Shown: piece after piece, positions 12,589-25,000 of the stretch
Position numbering within the stretch: position 1 is the stretch's first letter
Layout: the number at the start of each line of letters is the position of its first letter
Assembly (NCBI RefSeq): GCF_031755915.1
Contig: NC_083387.1
Coordinates: 26,105,001-26,169,000, forward strand
Origin: Ziziphus jujuba
Lineage: Eukaryota; Streptophyta; Magnoliopsida; Rosales; Rhamnaceae
Direction: 5' to 3'
DNA length: 64,000 nt
Made by a program: the position numbers and the translations under genes
The notes under the pieces: generated by a model
Seen by the model: the letters and a program-made list of their open reading frames with translations, nothing else
Told to the model about the DNA's origin: nothing
Database searches by the model: none

Positions 12589-12708
12589 TAATTTTTTAAA
12601 AAAAAAAAAAAAAAAAAACTCTTCAAATATCTTATATTCACATGCTGCAGTCTTAGCAGAAGAGTTATTTTTTCGCTTTGGATTATATAATCTTCTCAAT
12701 TCTTCATG

Positions 12709-12741
<33 letters not shown>

Positions 12742-12750
12742 GGGGGGCGC

Positions 12751-12792
<42 letters not shown>

Positions 12793-13679
12793 CCATTTTT
12801 TCATTCTTCTTTTATTAAATGATTTGTCATTTTCAGAACTGTGAGTGGATGTGGATGTGGATGTGGATGTTTCGTTCATTCAGCTTTTATTACATTTCGA
12901 GTCACGTGACGATTTTGAGTCTCATCTCATGTTTATAAAGATATTGGATATTTGATAGTGACATAAAGTGGATTTACGTTTTCCAATTCTTATTTAAAAT
13001 AGTCCACACAACTATGACTTGTCGTTACCTTCCGTTTACTATTTATATATTTATTTGAAAGAGTATAGTTTATATAGCTTAATATTCCATTCACTAAAAA
13101 ATATATATATATATATATTTAGCGTGATATTCTTTTAAATCACACAAAGGGCCAATTAACGATGGCAATGTACATGATGAATTTTTTATTTTCGATATGA
13201 AATTTTATTAAAATACAATTGCTTTGGATTTTTTGGTTATCCATTTGCCTTATAAAATGATAATATATTATTAATAATTGTTTTATTAGTGATTAGTATA
13301 ATTAATTAAAAAAAGATAAGAACCAACTATATTAGATTGATCATGTTATCACCAAAAATAGATGATTAAAAGGAATTATTACTAAAAATTACCTGATCGC
13401 ATTGGATTTCGATCCAATAATTAAAATCCCTATTGTTTTACCCTTACCAATCAAATTTGTAATTTCCAAGAAACATAAAACGATGTCGTATAAAAAACTC
13501 AAATGGCAGAGAGACTTGGGTTGAAATTGGGCTGACTGGAGTGGACTGGACGTGGACTCGTGGGACCCACCCGTGATTCGGTCTGTTTTAAAAAAACTTC
13601 TCCCGCACTCTTTCTGTTTTTGTCTTCTTTCTTCCCATTTCAGCGATCCCCTGACACCGAGTTGCACTCACTCCGAGTC
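12589..13679. other. GDI 3' flank and upstream region of the SUMO protease gene
   Basis: The first 200 bp hold homopolymers: A (about 12597-12618), G30 (12711-12740) with T and G6, then A30 (12752-12781). A GGATGT minisatellite (12846-12870) follows, then AT-rich DNA with (AT)n near 13100. From about 13500 the sequence turns GC-richer and T/C-rich, fitting a promoter and leader. No coding region is supported. Confidence 0.6.
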
Positions 13680-14245
13680 ATGACTCGGCCTTCCAAGCCC
13701 GGTTCTGCCGGCAGCCGATTCCAAGTCTTCGATTTCAACGACGACGATGAGCGAGTCGAGAAGACTTCTAACAGGTATGTTTCCCAATTCTTAAACCCTA
13801 AGAAGAAGAAGACGATGACGACGACGACGAAGACGAAGACGAAGACGCAGTCGCACCAGTCCCCCATTACCAAGTACCAGTTCCTCCAGTGCTGTAAGTT
13901 CTCTTTTTTTTTTTTTTTTTTTTTTTCATTTTGGTTATAATCCGTTTCAATGGTGCAGTGGTACGTAGGGGTTAAGAAAAAAATAAAAATAAAAATTGGG
14001 CGTTAGAAAAAAAAAAGGGTATTTTTGGATTTTTTGAGGAATTTTATTTCATAAAATTATGAGAAATGGGAATTTTGGAAAGTTAATATATATATATATA
14101 TATATATAAAAACAGAGATGGACGTTTCGAAGATTGGAAGAGTGGTCTGTGATAAGAGGTAGTTTTATGTTTGAGCTTCGAAGATTGGAAGAGTGGTCTG
14201 TGATAAGAGGTAGTTTTATGTTTGAGCTCCGAGCTTGTAATGTGG

Positions 14246-14294
<49 letters not shown>

Positions 14295-16012
14295 GTATAA
14301 AGCTTGCTTGGCATCAAAAGGAGGATAGAGCTCAGTTTGGTTTCTGAAATATGTGAGAGAAAGAGAACCATTTGGAAAAATTATTATGTGAAACTGGGCT
14401 AAGTAGCCATCAGATATTAGACTCCCCCCCTCCCCCCTCCCCCCTCCGATTTAGTAGCCAAAAAAAAATTGTATGTTTAAAATACGATGAATATATTACA
14501 TCAAACAAGATCAACGGTTTTAATCTAAGAAGTAAAATTTAAACCACTTTGAATGGTATGATTTTTAAATTAATTAAAAAGTAATTAATATCTTAGACAG
14601 AGCTGGAGAACATAGGAAAAATTTTAGGTGGGAAAATCTGGAACAGTTACTAACAATCATCTCAGTAAATATTATAAAGTAAATTTTGACTAAATAAGTA
14701 AATCACTAATGCTGGTTTTACAAGTTTTTATTTGTGATTAAATAATATCTAGAAGAATGGGTTAATAGTTGTAAAGTATTAGTCATATGTATGGCAATAT
14801 GCTTTTCATGTTGTATTTTGTATATTATATATCGCTTCACTATAGATGGTAAATATATAATACAATTATGCTTATATTCATGGGTACAAATCATGAGCTG
14901 TGAAAATTCATAAGAATTTTGAGAAAGATTCTGGTTTACTGTTATGTTGGGGGCCTAGCCTTGAACGGTCTATTGAAAGTTATGAAGCATGTACGAATGA
15001 CTGAATATCATTACTCTCAGATGCTGGTATCATTGCTTAAAGTGTTAGTAATGGCTAAATTTGGAGATGCTGCCATTACCATTACTTTTTAGAGGGAGGA
15101 AGAGGGCTCGCGGTTACCTTTCTCTTGAATTTTTTTTTTCCCCCCTCTTAGTATCGTGGTTTATAGGACCGGCACTATTCTTTTGCTTATGCGTTTATTG
15201 TTTTTAAACACAATATGCATTCATCTAATTTTTGGTATTCTCTTCTGCAGTTGCACCTGGTACCGAGATTGTTGACAAGGTTTGTAGCAAGGATTGTAGC
15301 AATGAATTCATTGATCTTGATGCTGAAGGTAAAATTCATCATTGACCAAATCTTCTTTTTCTTTTTTATTTTTTGAAAAGTTCAAGTTTCTAAGTTTCCA
15401 TTGTACTTTCTTTGTAGTTGGACAAGAGGAAGGGACCCTGGAAAAGAAGAATTGCAATGGACTGTTAGATTTTAATGGTTGTGATATAGGTCGTCAATCT
15501 ACATATACTGTTTCCAATCCAATAAACATGCCACCAGGAGATGGTGCTTTGAAAGAGGATATCTCTGGACTGGATGCCTATTTGATATCTACTTCTTCAA
15601 ATCCTGAAGTAAATCTGCATCATTATGAAATTTATTATGCTCCTTAAGAGTGAATCTATTTCCCAGCAGAGACCTTCAATTCTAAACTAACATCTAACTT
15701 GTTTCAATCATTTAACAGCATCCTAAAGGTCTAACTAAAATTGTTGCAGAATGAGCCAGTTGATACTATATCAGATGATGATGATAGCAGTATTGAAATT
15801 AGCTCTCCATTGATTTCAACCTTTAGTGCTGTTGAGAATCTAGGTTAGTCTCTGCCTTCATACTAATAAGTTTACTTATAACTAATGATGAAACATCTTT
15901 TACCTATTCATTGATCATACCTAAAACTTCTGCAAATTTTCAGTTCCTCTGGATGAACAATTCTTAGAGTCAGGTTCTGGTGCAGTGGAGATTGTAAGTC
16001 TCTGGATTTGCC

Positions 16013-16045
<33 letters not shown>

Positions 16046-19000
16046 TTTCATTATTATTTTTCATTATTATTAATATTGTTTATTATATAATTCGGAGCCA
16101 TATGCTTAAGCCTGAAGAAGAAATGTCATATTGTTTTAATATATTCTAATGACATGAAATTAAAAAGAAAATTAAGAAGCCATTTGATTATAAGGTTAGA
16201 TAAATAGTCTCCAAGTTCTGGACCAGGAGAGTGGAACGGCTTTGTCCTATGGATAAGAGCACCTAATATATTGGTGCATCTTTTTGTTTATTCACATTCT
16301 ATAGGAGCTTCCAAACTGTCAAAACATTTCGATACTATTCAGGGATCTGGAATTAACTAAGATAGTTACCTGCTCATGACATGTCCATAACTTTTGACCT
16401 TTGGAGAGTGAAAAGGTTGTTAAGTTAATAAATCTTAGTTCATTCGTGCATCATCAAACTTGGATAGAAGTGGAGCCTTCGGAGAAACAGATTATGTACG
16501 TTAACTTAGATGATATTTTAAAGTTGCGTCAATTGCTCCTTAAGCATCATATTCAAGTTGTTGAATAGAAATATGAAATCGAAAAAAGATAGTGGGTCCC
16601 ATTAATTTCTTGTGGCTCTGAAATAAAAAAATGTTGCTTGGCCGACTTTTTTTTAAAGGCCAAAAAAACAAAATGTCTTGAAAATGCCAACCAAAGCAAT
16701 CCTAAGATGCTTTTTGTCTTTTATTTTATTATTATTTTTTTAAAGAGTTCGCCCGTTCTTTTGATGTAATTTTGTTAAATCTGTTTTGATTTTCAGGATC
16801 AGATAAATATGACTGTTACTCTCTTCCCTGATTTTATTTTATACGGAGATAGATATTGTAAGGCAACTCGGTTGACATTTTCATGCAGCTGTATCAAACT
16901 GGAAGGTTCATTAGTTAATGGCATCAGTGAAACATTTCGCTCTCAATGGGCTACTAGGGATATCATTTCTATTGAATCACAATGGTGTCAAACGGTGAGT
17001 TACATCTTCTTTTGCTTTAATTTGCTTGTATATAGGCCAATTTGAATGGTTGCCTGTTGTAGGTTGAAACAGCTACTATCAAATTGCATCTTAAATCAAA
17101 GGATTCTAAAGGAAATGGAAAGGGAAACTGCACATCAGGTTTGTGCAATTTGCAATATTTGGTGTATGGTTGTTTTATATGCTGTTTGAATGGATCATCT
17201 TTTCATTTTCCATTCTCCCTAAAACTTGGCAAACTTATGGGGTTTTGTAATAATGTGTATATCAAACTCAATTTTTTTCTTGCTGCATGCTACAAATCAT
17301 TGTTTAAACAGTTCTTAATAGTTATACCATGTAGGGAAACTATCATTGACCTCATTTTATCGGGGGAAAAAAAAAAAATTTGAAACTATCATTGATCTCC
17401 CTTATGTTCGATGTAATTACAGTAAGCCACTGCTAATTTTTAAAATCGTTAGTCGGTTTCTCCATTGTTAATGTAAACACTTTAATTTCATCAAATTAAA
17501 ATAGATTGTATTTAGCACAAAGAACCTAATTGATAAAGTTTAAAATTATAAGGGAGCTGATTGTTGAATTTTAAAGCTAGTTTGCCAAACTTTGGGGATC
17601 TTGATGAAAATATCTCTATCGTTTAGGTTATTTGATTCCTTTAAATGAAACAAAGAGGTTGAGGGGATCTGAATGAGCTGTTCAGGTCAACAGAAGGTGC
17701 ATAAATAGCTAGAACTGAATGCAGAAAGTATGGTACAACATCTAGCAGTATAATTTAATTATAAAATCCCAAAGAAGGAATCACTCGGTTTCCCCTCTTT
17801 GGATGACATAATATGTTGTATTACTGTTTTAGCTCCATATATTTTAAATTCAATCACTGTTGTCAAACGAGATAAAAGAAGTATGTTCCTTACAAGATAG
17901 CTTTTCTTTGACAAAGCCAATTAACTGATGTTTGTGCCAAGAATCATGTAATAACTATAAGATGTCGAAAGCTACTTGGACTATTCAAAATTGTGTTATT
18001 GGAGAAAGATGAAAAGGATGAACTCCAAGAAATATGCCAGTTGAAATATCTTCTGATTACTATGAGTTGCCCATTGCTGATGCATTACTGCTGTTATTGT
18101 TGCTTTTTGTAATCAATCTACTCCCTCATAATATGAAAAATTTTCATTTAATACAAAATGGTTGATCTTATGTGATATTGTTTTTATAGGTTAAAATGAT
18201 GATTATTAAAAATTTTCTGCTGTTACATGTAGGCATTCAGCAGTTGACATTTGGAGTTTATGACCCTCATTGGCTCAAAAATGGAGAGAAAGCAATTAAG
18301 TTATTGGATGCAAAATACAAGGATATATGGAATACTAATTTCAAGTGAGTTTTTAATTGGCTAAATGATACTTCTTCATATGTCTTGTATCCTTTTCTTC
18401 TCCTTTCTACTGTGTCTATCGCAATAGAACTGTATGTTTGGATTAGTTTGTTTGTTGTAAAACTGAACAGGTAGTAGGTTTTAAGATTGATGTTGGAAAA
18501 AGTTATCGTAGAGATGATGAGACTTTTTGAAACTTGTGATGAAAAAAAAAAAATGTTTGCTGTTCATTAGAGAAGATGGATTGACAGGTGTTTGAGCTCT
18601 TCAAAATTTTCAGTGATGATTGGATGAACATTTGAGGTCTTCAGAGCAATGACGCTAGCTGATCTGTTATCACATGTTCTTTTTCATCTTGGTTTTTGAT
18701 GTTCTAAATAGATTGTTGCGTATGACTAAGGATTTTTAAAGGTTGATGGTTTTGTTATGGGTAGGGATAACATTGAGGTTTTCCTTGGGGCAATGGCCAA
18801 TGAAGAGTAATGGAGCAAGCAATACAGGAAATGCCACTCGCTGCCTCTAAGGCTAAATGTTTTTGGGCAAAAGCAATGATTTTCAGGATTCATTTATTTG
18901 TTAGATATGATGTGAAGTCTTTTATGTCAAGAACTACTTCATCACATACGTTACTCACTTTAGTGATGGCTATTCTCTATAACCTAAGCAATGGATAGGG

Positions 19001-22000
19001 AATTAAGCAGTTGACCATTCACCACATCTTGAATTTGAGACCTATCTTTGCTAATCATGGAAATCTCCGTGGTCTTGTTAGATTATTAGCAGTTATTAGG
19101 ATTTAGGAGTTGATAAAAATTTTATCAATGTTATCCTTGTTACAAAATTTAAGATGGGAAAAGAGGACATAATTAGATTTTGGGAAGATTTTTAGAAATT
19201 GGATACTTTATGGTCCTCATTGCTTCCTAGATTGTATTGTCATCATTGTAAGAAAAAGTACCCTTTTTTTTTTTTTTGGGTCCTCTTTTGATGCTCATAT
19301 TTTGCTTACTTGCGAATATCAATTTCCACAGAAATTTTAATGATTGAGAATCTTTTTAATTATCCTCTCTTTTAAATTTTCCTAGGTCTTATTCTTAATG
19401 CAATATATTCTACTGGGAGAATATGGTCTTAGAATTCCTCTGGTATATTTTTATGCAAATATTTTTAACTTCGCGATTGATCAACCTTCTTTCCCAGAGT
19501 TTGAACCATCCAGGATCATTTGGAAAGCTTGTGTCCCTATAAAGGTTTCATGTTTATGTTTGGTTATTAGCTCATAGAAAGATTTTATCTTTGATTTGCT
19601 GGGAAGTAAACTGCTCAATCTCCTCCATGGTGTATCTTGTGTTGGAATATTTTGAGATTGTGATATTTTATTTTTACATTCTGAAGTTGCTGCTTTTCAT
19701 GGGTCCAAAGTATTAAGAAAGGTTGGGATTTGTTGAATCTATCTTAAATGCTGTTAGTCTTTGTTGGGTGATTGCTAATTGAACTTTGGGGGTTATTTAT
19801 ATAGGTATTCAATTTTGGCTACAATTTGGGTAATTTAGTTGAAAAGAAATGAAAGGAATTTCAGGACAAGTTCCATGGAATGCGTTACATTAGGGACTGA
19901 ATTTAGTTCTTGGATTCTTTTTGGGCATTGTTCTTAAAAGAATTCAATCAGTTCCCTATTGTATGCTTAACTTATGATTGAAGATTTCCTATAATAGCCT
20001 TGGTAATTTTTGTTTTATCTTTTTGGTTTTGTAATGTTTTTGGATTTTTCTAGGATTTTTTTATCCTCTAGTTATCTATTAAATAGTTTTTTTTTTTCTT
20101 TTAATATTGTTTCTTAGCAAAATAAAAAAAAAAATAGAGTTAAATGGTAGTAATCGATGTTGGTGTCAAGGTTCGAAAAATTCGATAAGGTAATATGCTG
20201 GAAATTCCATACCACTGATTGGGGATATTGAAGGGAGTTATTTTCTTCTAGATTTTGTGGAAATATCAACATTTGAGGAAATTTCGGGAATTTTTTTTTT
20301 TTTTGGGTAGAAAACGTAGCCTTTGGATCTTGTTTCTAGTGGAATTTTTTTTTTTTTATATATTTTTTTTTATAATATTTAGTGACATCAATTTCTATAT
20401 TTTCATTAGTATGGAAATTTAGAAGACCTAGATAGTCTATGTCGATATGGATATTTTCATCCGGAGTTGATCCAATACAATGATAGTTGTATGTTTTCCT
20501 TGTTATTAAACTGCTTGAATTGTTTACAGAAGTCTTTTGCATGAAAGGCTTTTGCTCATTTTTTCATATTTGTTGATTACACTTTGTACCCATAATTTCT
20601 TTATCTATCTATAAGTTTTATTTATGCTGTATGACAATTAATTCAAAGTTGACAGTCCTGATGTAGAAAGGGACAAGGAAGAGTTGTTGGGGCGAAGCTG
20701 GATGTCATCCTCTAAGCATTACTTTCCTAAGTAAGTCAAAGTCTTACATAGTTTATTATTACTATTATTAATATTATTATTATTGGATGGCAGTGGCGCT
20801 GTTGGGGTACTTCTATGCCCCAATTCTTGGTGTGAACTATTCATTTTGTGTTTTTACCTATGTCATTTCTCAATTTGTCATATGCTATTTTCAAATTAGT
20901 CATTCATGTTTGGCTCTTTAAAACACATTGTGTTATGGCTCCTTTCACAAGAATATAGCTGTTTCTTAATCAGGAATCAGTCAAAATTTATCCCATACTT
21001 AATGCATGTGTTCTACTTGTGAGATTGAAGAGATAAAATATTTACAACTTCCATGGTAGGCATTGTTTTCTTAGATTAGACATCAGTTTCGTATCCTAAA
21101 GTTTACTCGTTATGTTTAGCTTCTTGACTTTTGCAAGAATTTGTTAGCTTTTCTGTTTCATATTTTTCTTAACTGATTCTAAATGCTGTTTAATGTTTAG
21201 ATATAATTGCCAATCTACTAACTTAGTTGACTATTTTTTATTTATCCATTCACACTTATCATTCTCTTTTATCGATAATGATTTAATTTGATCTATTTCA
21301 GTCTCGATGAGCCTTTTAAAGATGTCATCTATCCCAAAGGGGATCCCGATGCTGTTTCCATCAGTAAGAGTGACATTGAGCTTCTACAGCCTGGGACATT
21401 CATAAATGATACTATAATTGACTTTTATATTAAGTAAGTCTAAGATGCTTTATGTGATCTCATAAAATTTCAAGTGGCATTTTCTCACTTGACTGATAGG
21501 TCTAGGCTGGCTTGTTAAACCTTTGAAAGTAACATGTATCTACATGCATTCAATTTGTAGGATTGTAGCTCGCAGTTTACATGCTAAACAATTATGATAG
21601 TCTAACATATTGTTGACAGATACTTGAAGAACAACATTCAACCTGAAGAACAACATAGATTCCACTTTTTCAATAGTTTTTTCTTTCGGAAGCTTGCTGA
21701 TCTTGACAAAGATCCATCATGTGCTTGTGAAGGCAAGGCAGCATTTCAACGTGTTCGTAAATGGACGAGGAAAGTAAACATTTTCGAAAAGGATTACATC
21801 TTCATTCCTGTAAATTACAGGTGAGAAAGTTTATATTCATTACGCTGCATGTGGTATTGTAGAATAGTTGGTTATGAATACTGTGTTTTAATATATTAAT
21901 GTGTTGCCTTCACAGTCTTCATTGGAGTTTGCTTGTCATCTGTCATCCTGGTGAAGTAGCTAATTTTGAAGGCAAGAATATGCATGATTAAAGACCTACT

Positions 22001-25000
22001 CATCTATAGTATGACTATCTTTGTGTCATTTTATGTTTTAAATTGTGTTTGCTCATGTAGTAAGTGAAGGATCATCGAGGGTTCCATGCATCTTGCACAT
22101 GGATTCCATTAGGGGAAGTCACAGAGGCCTAAAAAATCTTGTTCAAAGGTGGGTTTGATTGGTCACTTCATGATCGATTATCTTCATGTTTATGTGTTTT
22201 GGAATTAGTATTGCACATGACTGCTTGTGGGATTTTTGCTATGATCTTGAAATATATGGTTTCATGGTTATTTTATTTCTTTCTAAATAATGATAAATAC
22301 ACACATTCGTGCCTATATGTTCTACATGGTTAACCAGATCGGATGCTAATTTTTCTGGTTCTTTTGTTGGATTAAAGAGAAGCCACATCATATAAAATAC
22401 AAGTTGACTGCCCCAAAATCTATTTTCCAAGCAAACCATATTCTTCTTTTTGGTTTTAACCTTAATAATTTTCTTCCCCTGAAACCTTAGAATTTTTAAA
22501 ACCTTCACCACAATCCTCCAACTAAATAATTTTTCATCAATCTCCATCTTCCAAACTTCTGTTTTAGGAGTTTTAAACAATGAGGAAAAATAAGTGGGAA
22601 TATTAGAAGAATTCAACGAAGTAAGTCTTAAATTTCTTTTCTATCTAGTCTCTTAGTGCCCATTTGGGAGTGATTTTGAAATGCCTAAAAGCGATTTTAA
22701 GAAATAAATCTCCTATAGTGTTTGCCCAAAAGTAGAAACACTCTTTTGTGATCCATGTTTCTAGGAAATTATCTATTTGGTGACTTTGGAAAAAGCACCA
22801 ATTGCGTAATTTTTTTGAAATTGTTTCTTATAGGAGAAGCATTTCCTACATAATCATTTCTAAATGTCCCCTTACTCACTTTAGCTACTATGGATCCAAA
22901 AAATTTACTCCACAGGGATTGCCTCCTGGTTACCAAGATACCTCAAAGGCTATTCCTCCACCTAACAATCCATCTTAGAGGCTAAGTTCTAAAGCTTAAA
23001 AAGAAGACGGTCCCCAAACTGATGGCTCTCATCTCCAGAAACCAAGAAATCATCGACCATATTTTGTTGTCATGGGATGGCATAAATGATATATGTTGCT
23101 TCTAAGTCACCATGTCTTGCATTACGATGAGTTCCCTAAAACATGGAGCATAGCAATAGCATCCTTATGTTTTCTTATAGTTTTTAATTAATATTAAAGC
23201 AATAATATTCATGCTTATGAAAATGAATAACCATGATTTCCTTCATCATCTTTTTGCCATGTGATTTCAGTTATCTATGCGAAGAGTGGAAAGAGAGGCA
23301 TAGTGGGACAGCAGAAGATATTTCTTCAAAATTCTTAGAGCTGAGATTTGTCCCATTGGAGGTATTTTCTAGCCTTTTTATGTATATCTTATATGTGTAT
23401 GTTTATTTAAATTTCAAGTGGAAGCAAATTATTTTTGTTGAGAAGCAGTCCTGCCTTAGAGCAGTTTACAGCATATTAAAATAAAAAATAAAAAAATAAT
23501 AATAATTAAAAAAAAAACTGTAGAAAATTTTGTACCATCGTCTACATTAAAGTTCCCAAAGACTTATTTATTTAATAGTTATTATTATTATTATTTAATA
23601 ATTTTATTATTGTTTTTTATAGAATTGATAAAACTGCTCAATTACACTGCTTGACTAACATCTTTGTTACTAATACTTGAAACCCATTGTTATGTAACTT
23701 CTTGAAATAAGCAATGAAAAGGTTGTCTCAATTACCTGGTATTTGTGATGGCTGAAACTGTTCTCTTTCTCTTGCAGTAAGAAGAACTATACGTCTATGA
23801 GAACGCCCATTATTTTCCATGTAGCAATAAGAATTATGCATATTTATTTTAGTTATTTGAGTAATAACTGGTGATCCTCTCTCCAATTCATCTAGCAATG
23901 AATTTGTCTTTTTAGTTGCTATATTTATTTAATGGCTCCTGTTGTTAGTATTTATCCCAAATCATGTCCCGTTGAGCACTTCTTAATCTTCTCTTTGACT
24001 TGTAGAAAACCCTCGAAGACTATTTTTTAAAAGAAAGAATTTGACATTGTACTTATACATAGTAACATAGACTGCTAATGATTATGTGCATTTATAAGAT
24101 TATTCAATCTTAATACTTAAATGTTCTCATTTTTTTCTTCCCTTTGTTATTGTTTTAATTTTTTTGAAGAAATTATTTGTTGTTCGACTCTTTCTTTGTT
24201 TTTGTTTTGACTCAGCTTCCACAGCAGGAAAATTCATTCGACTGTGGTCTTTTCTTGCTCCATTACGTGGAACTTTTTCTGGAGCAAGCTCCTCTTAACT
24301 TCAGCCCCTTTAACATCATGGAGTTATCCACCTTTGTAAGATATGTTTTTTCACTTGCTCTGTAACTTGATATGTGTTGTGTTGTAAAATCATTATGGGC
24401 TGTCCACTAATTAATGTTTTAGAATTTTTAGAATACATCTGTTTTATATTTTTGGTTATTTGTAATGCCTTATCTTGGTGTACATGGTTAGGTCCATTTC
24501 CTAACAATTTAAGGTTTTCAGATTGCTGGTAGTCTAAAATTGTATTATAGCACAGTCGTCTAACAGTTCTTTGTGTTTGAGTCCTGCTCATCACCATTTT
24601 TGTTAATTTACTGTGCTGCACGTGTAAAGACCATATCTTTGTCTGATTGGACAGGCCTACACTTGAGGGGGAGTGCTAGCTGTGTATTATGTTAGCCAGA
24701 TAATAGCTTAGTTTTTGGGATTCCTGATACTTTCCAACATTTTCTGCTTTCTGTTTAATCTTGTTATTGTGTTGACTTCTTGTATATGTGATATCAAACA
24801 TTTTTATACTCTTCCAGCTAAACAGAAATTGGTTCCCACCTACCGAGGCTTCTCTTAAACGAACTTGGATCATGAAGTTAATTCATGGTATCCTTGAAGA
24901 TCATTCTCAACAAGCTCCAGCTGATAGCACTGACAAACATTCTTCTCCAGTAGTATCCAATAAAACAGACAGTCAAGCAACTGGAGTTATGTATCTTGAT

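Noticed and set aside
12424..12879. Overlapping 118-aa and 151-aa open frames on opposite strands
   Set aside because: Both run through A, G and T homopolymers and give poly-Lys, poly-Gly, poly-Phe and poly-Pro stretches. No coding signal.
13560..13679. In-frame upstream ATG of the SUMO protease gene
   Set aside because: The 40-residue extension is unlike the family N-terminus and lies in the pyrimidine-rich leader. The ATG at 13680 is followed by the conserved FQVFDF segment.
22370..23130. Possible second LINE fragment in intron 13 of the SUMO protease gene
   Set aside because: Minus-strand words such as SWFLEMRAISLG are suggestive, but I could not place them in order in a known LINE protein.
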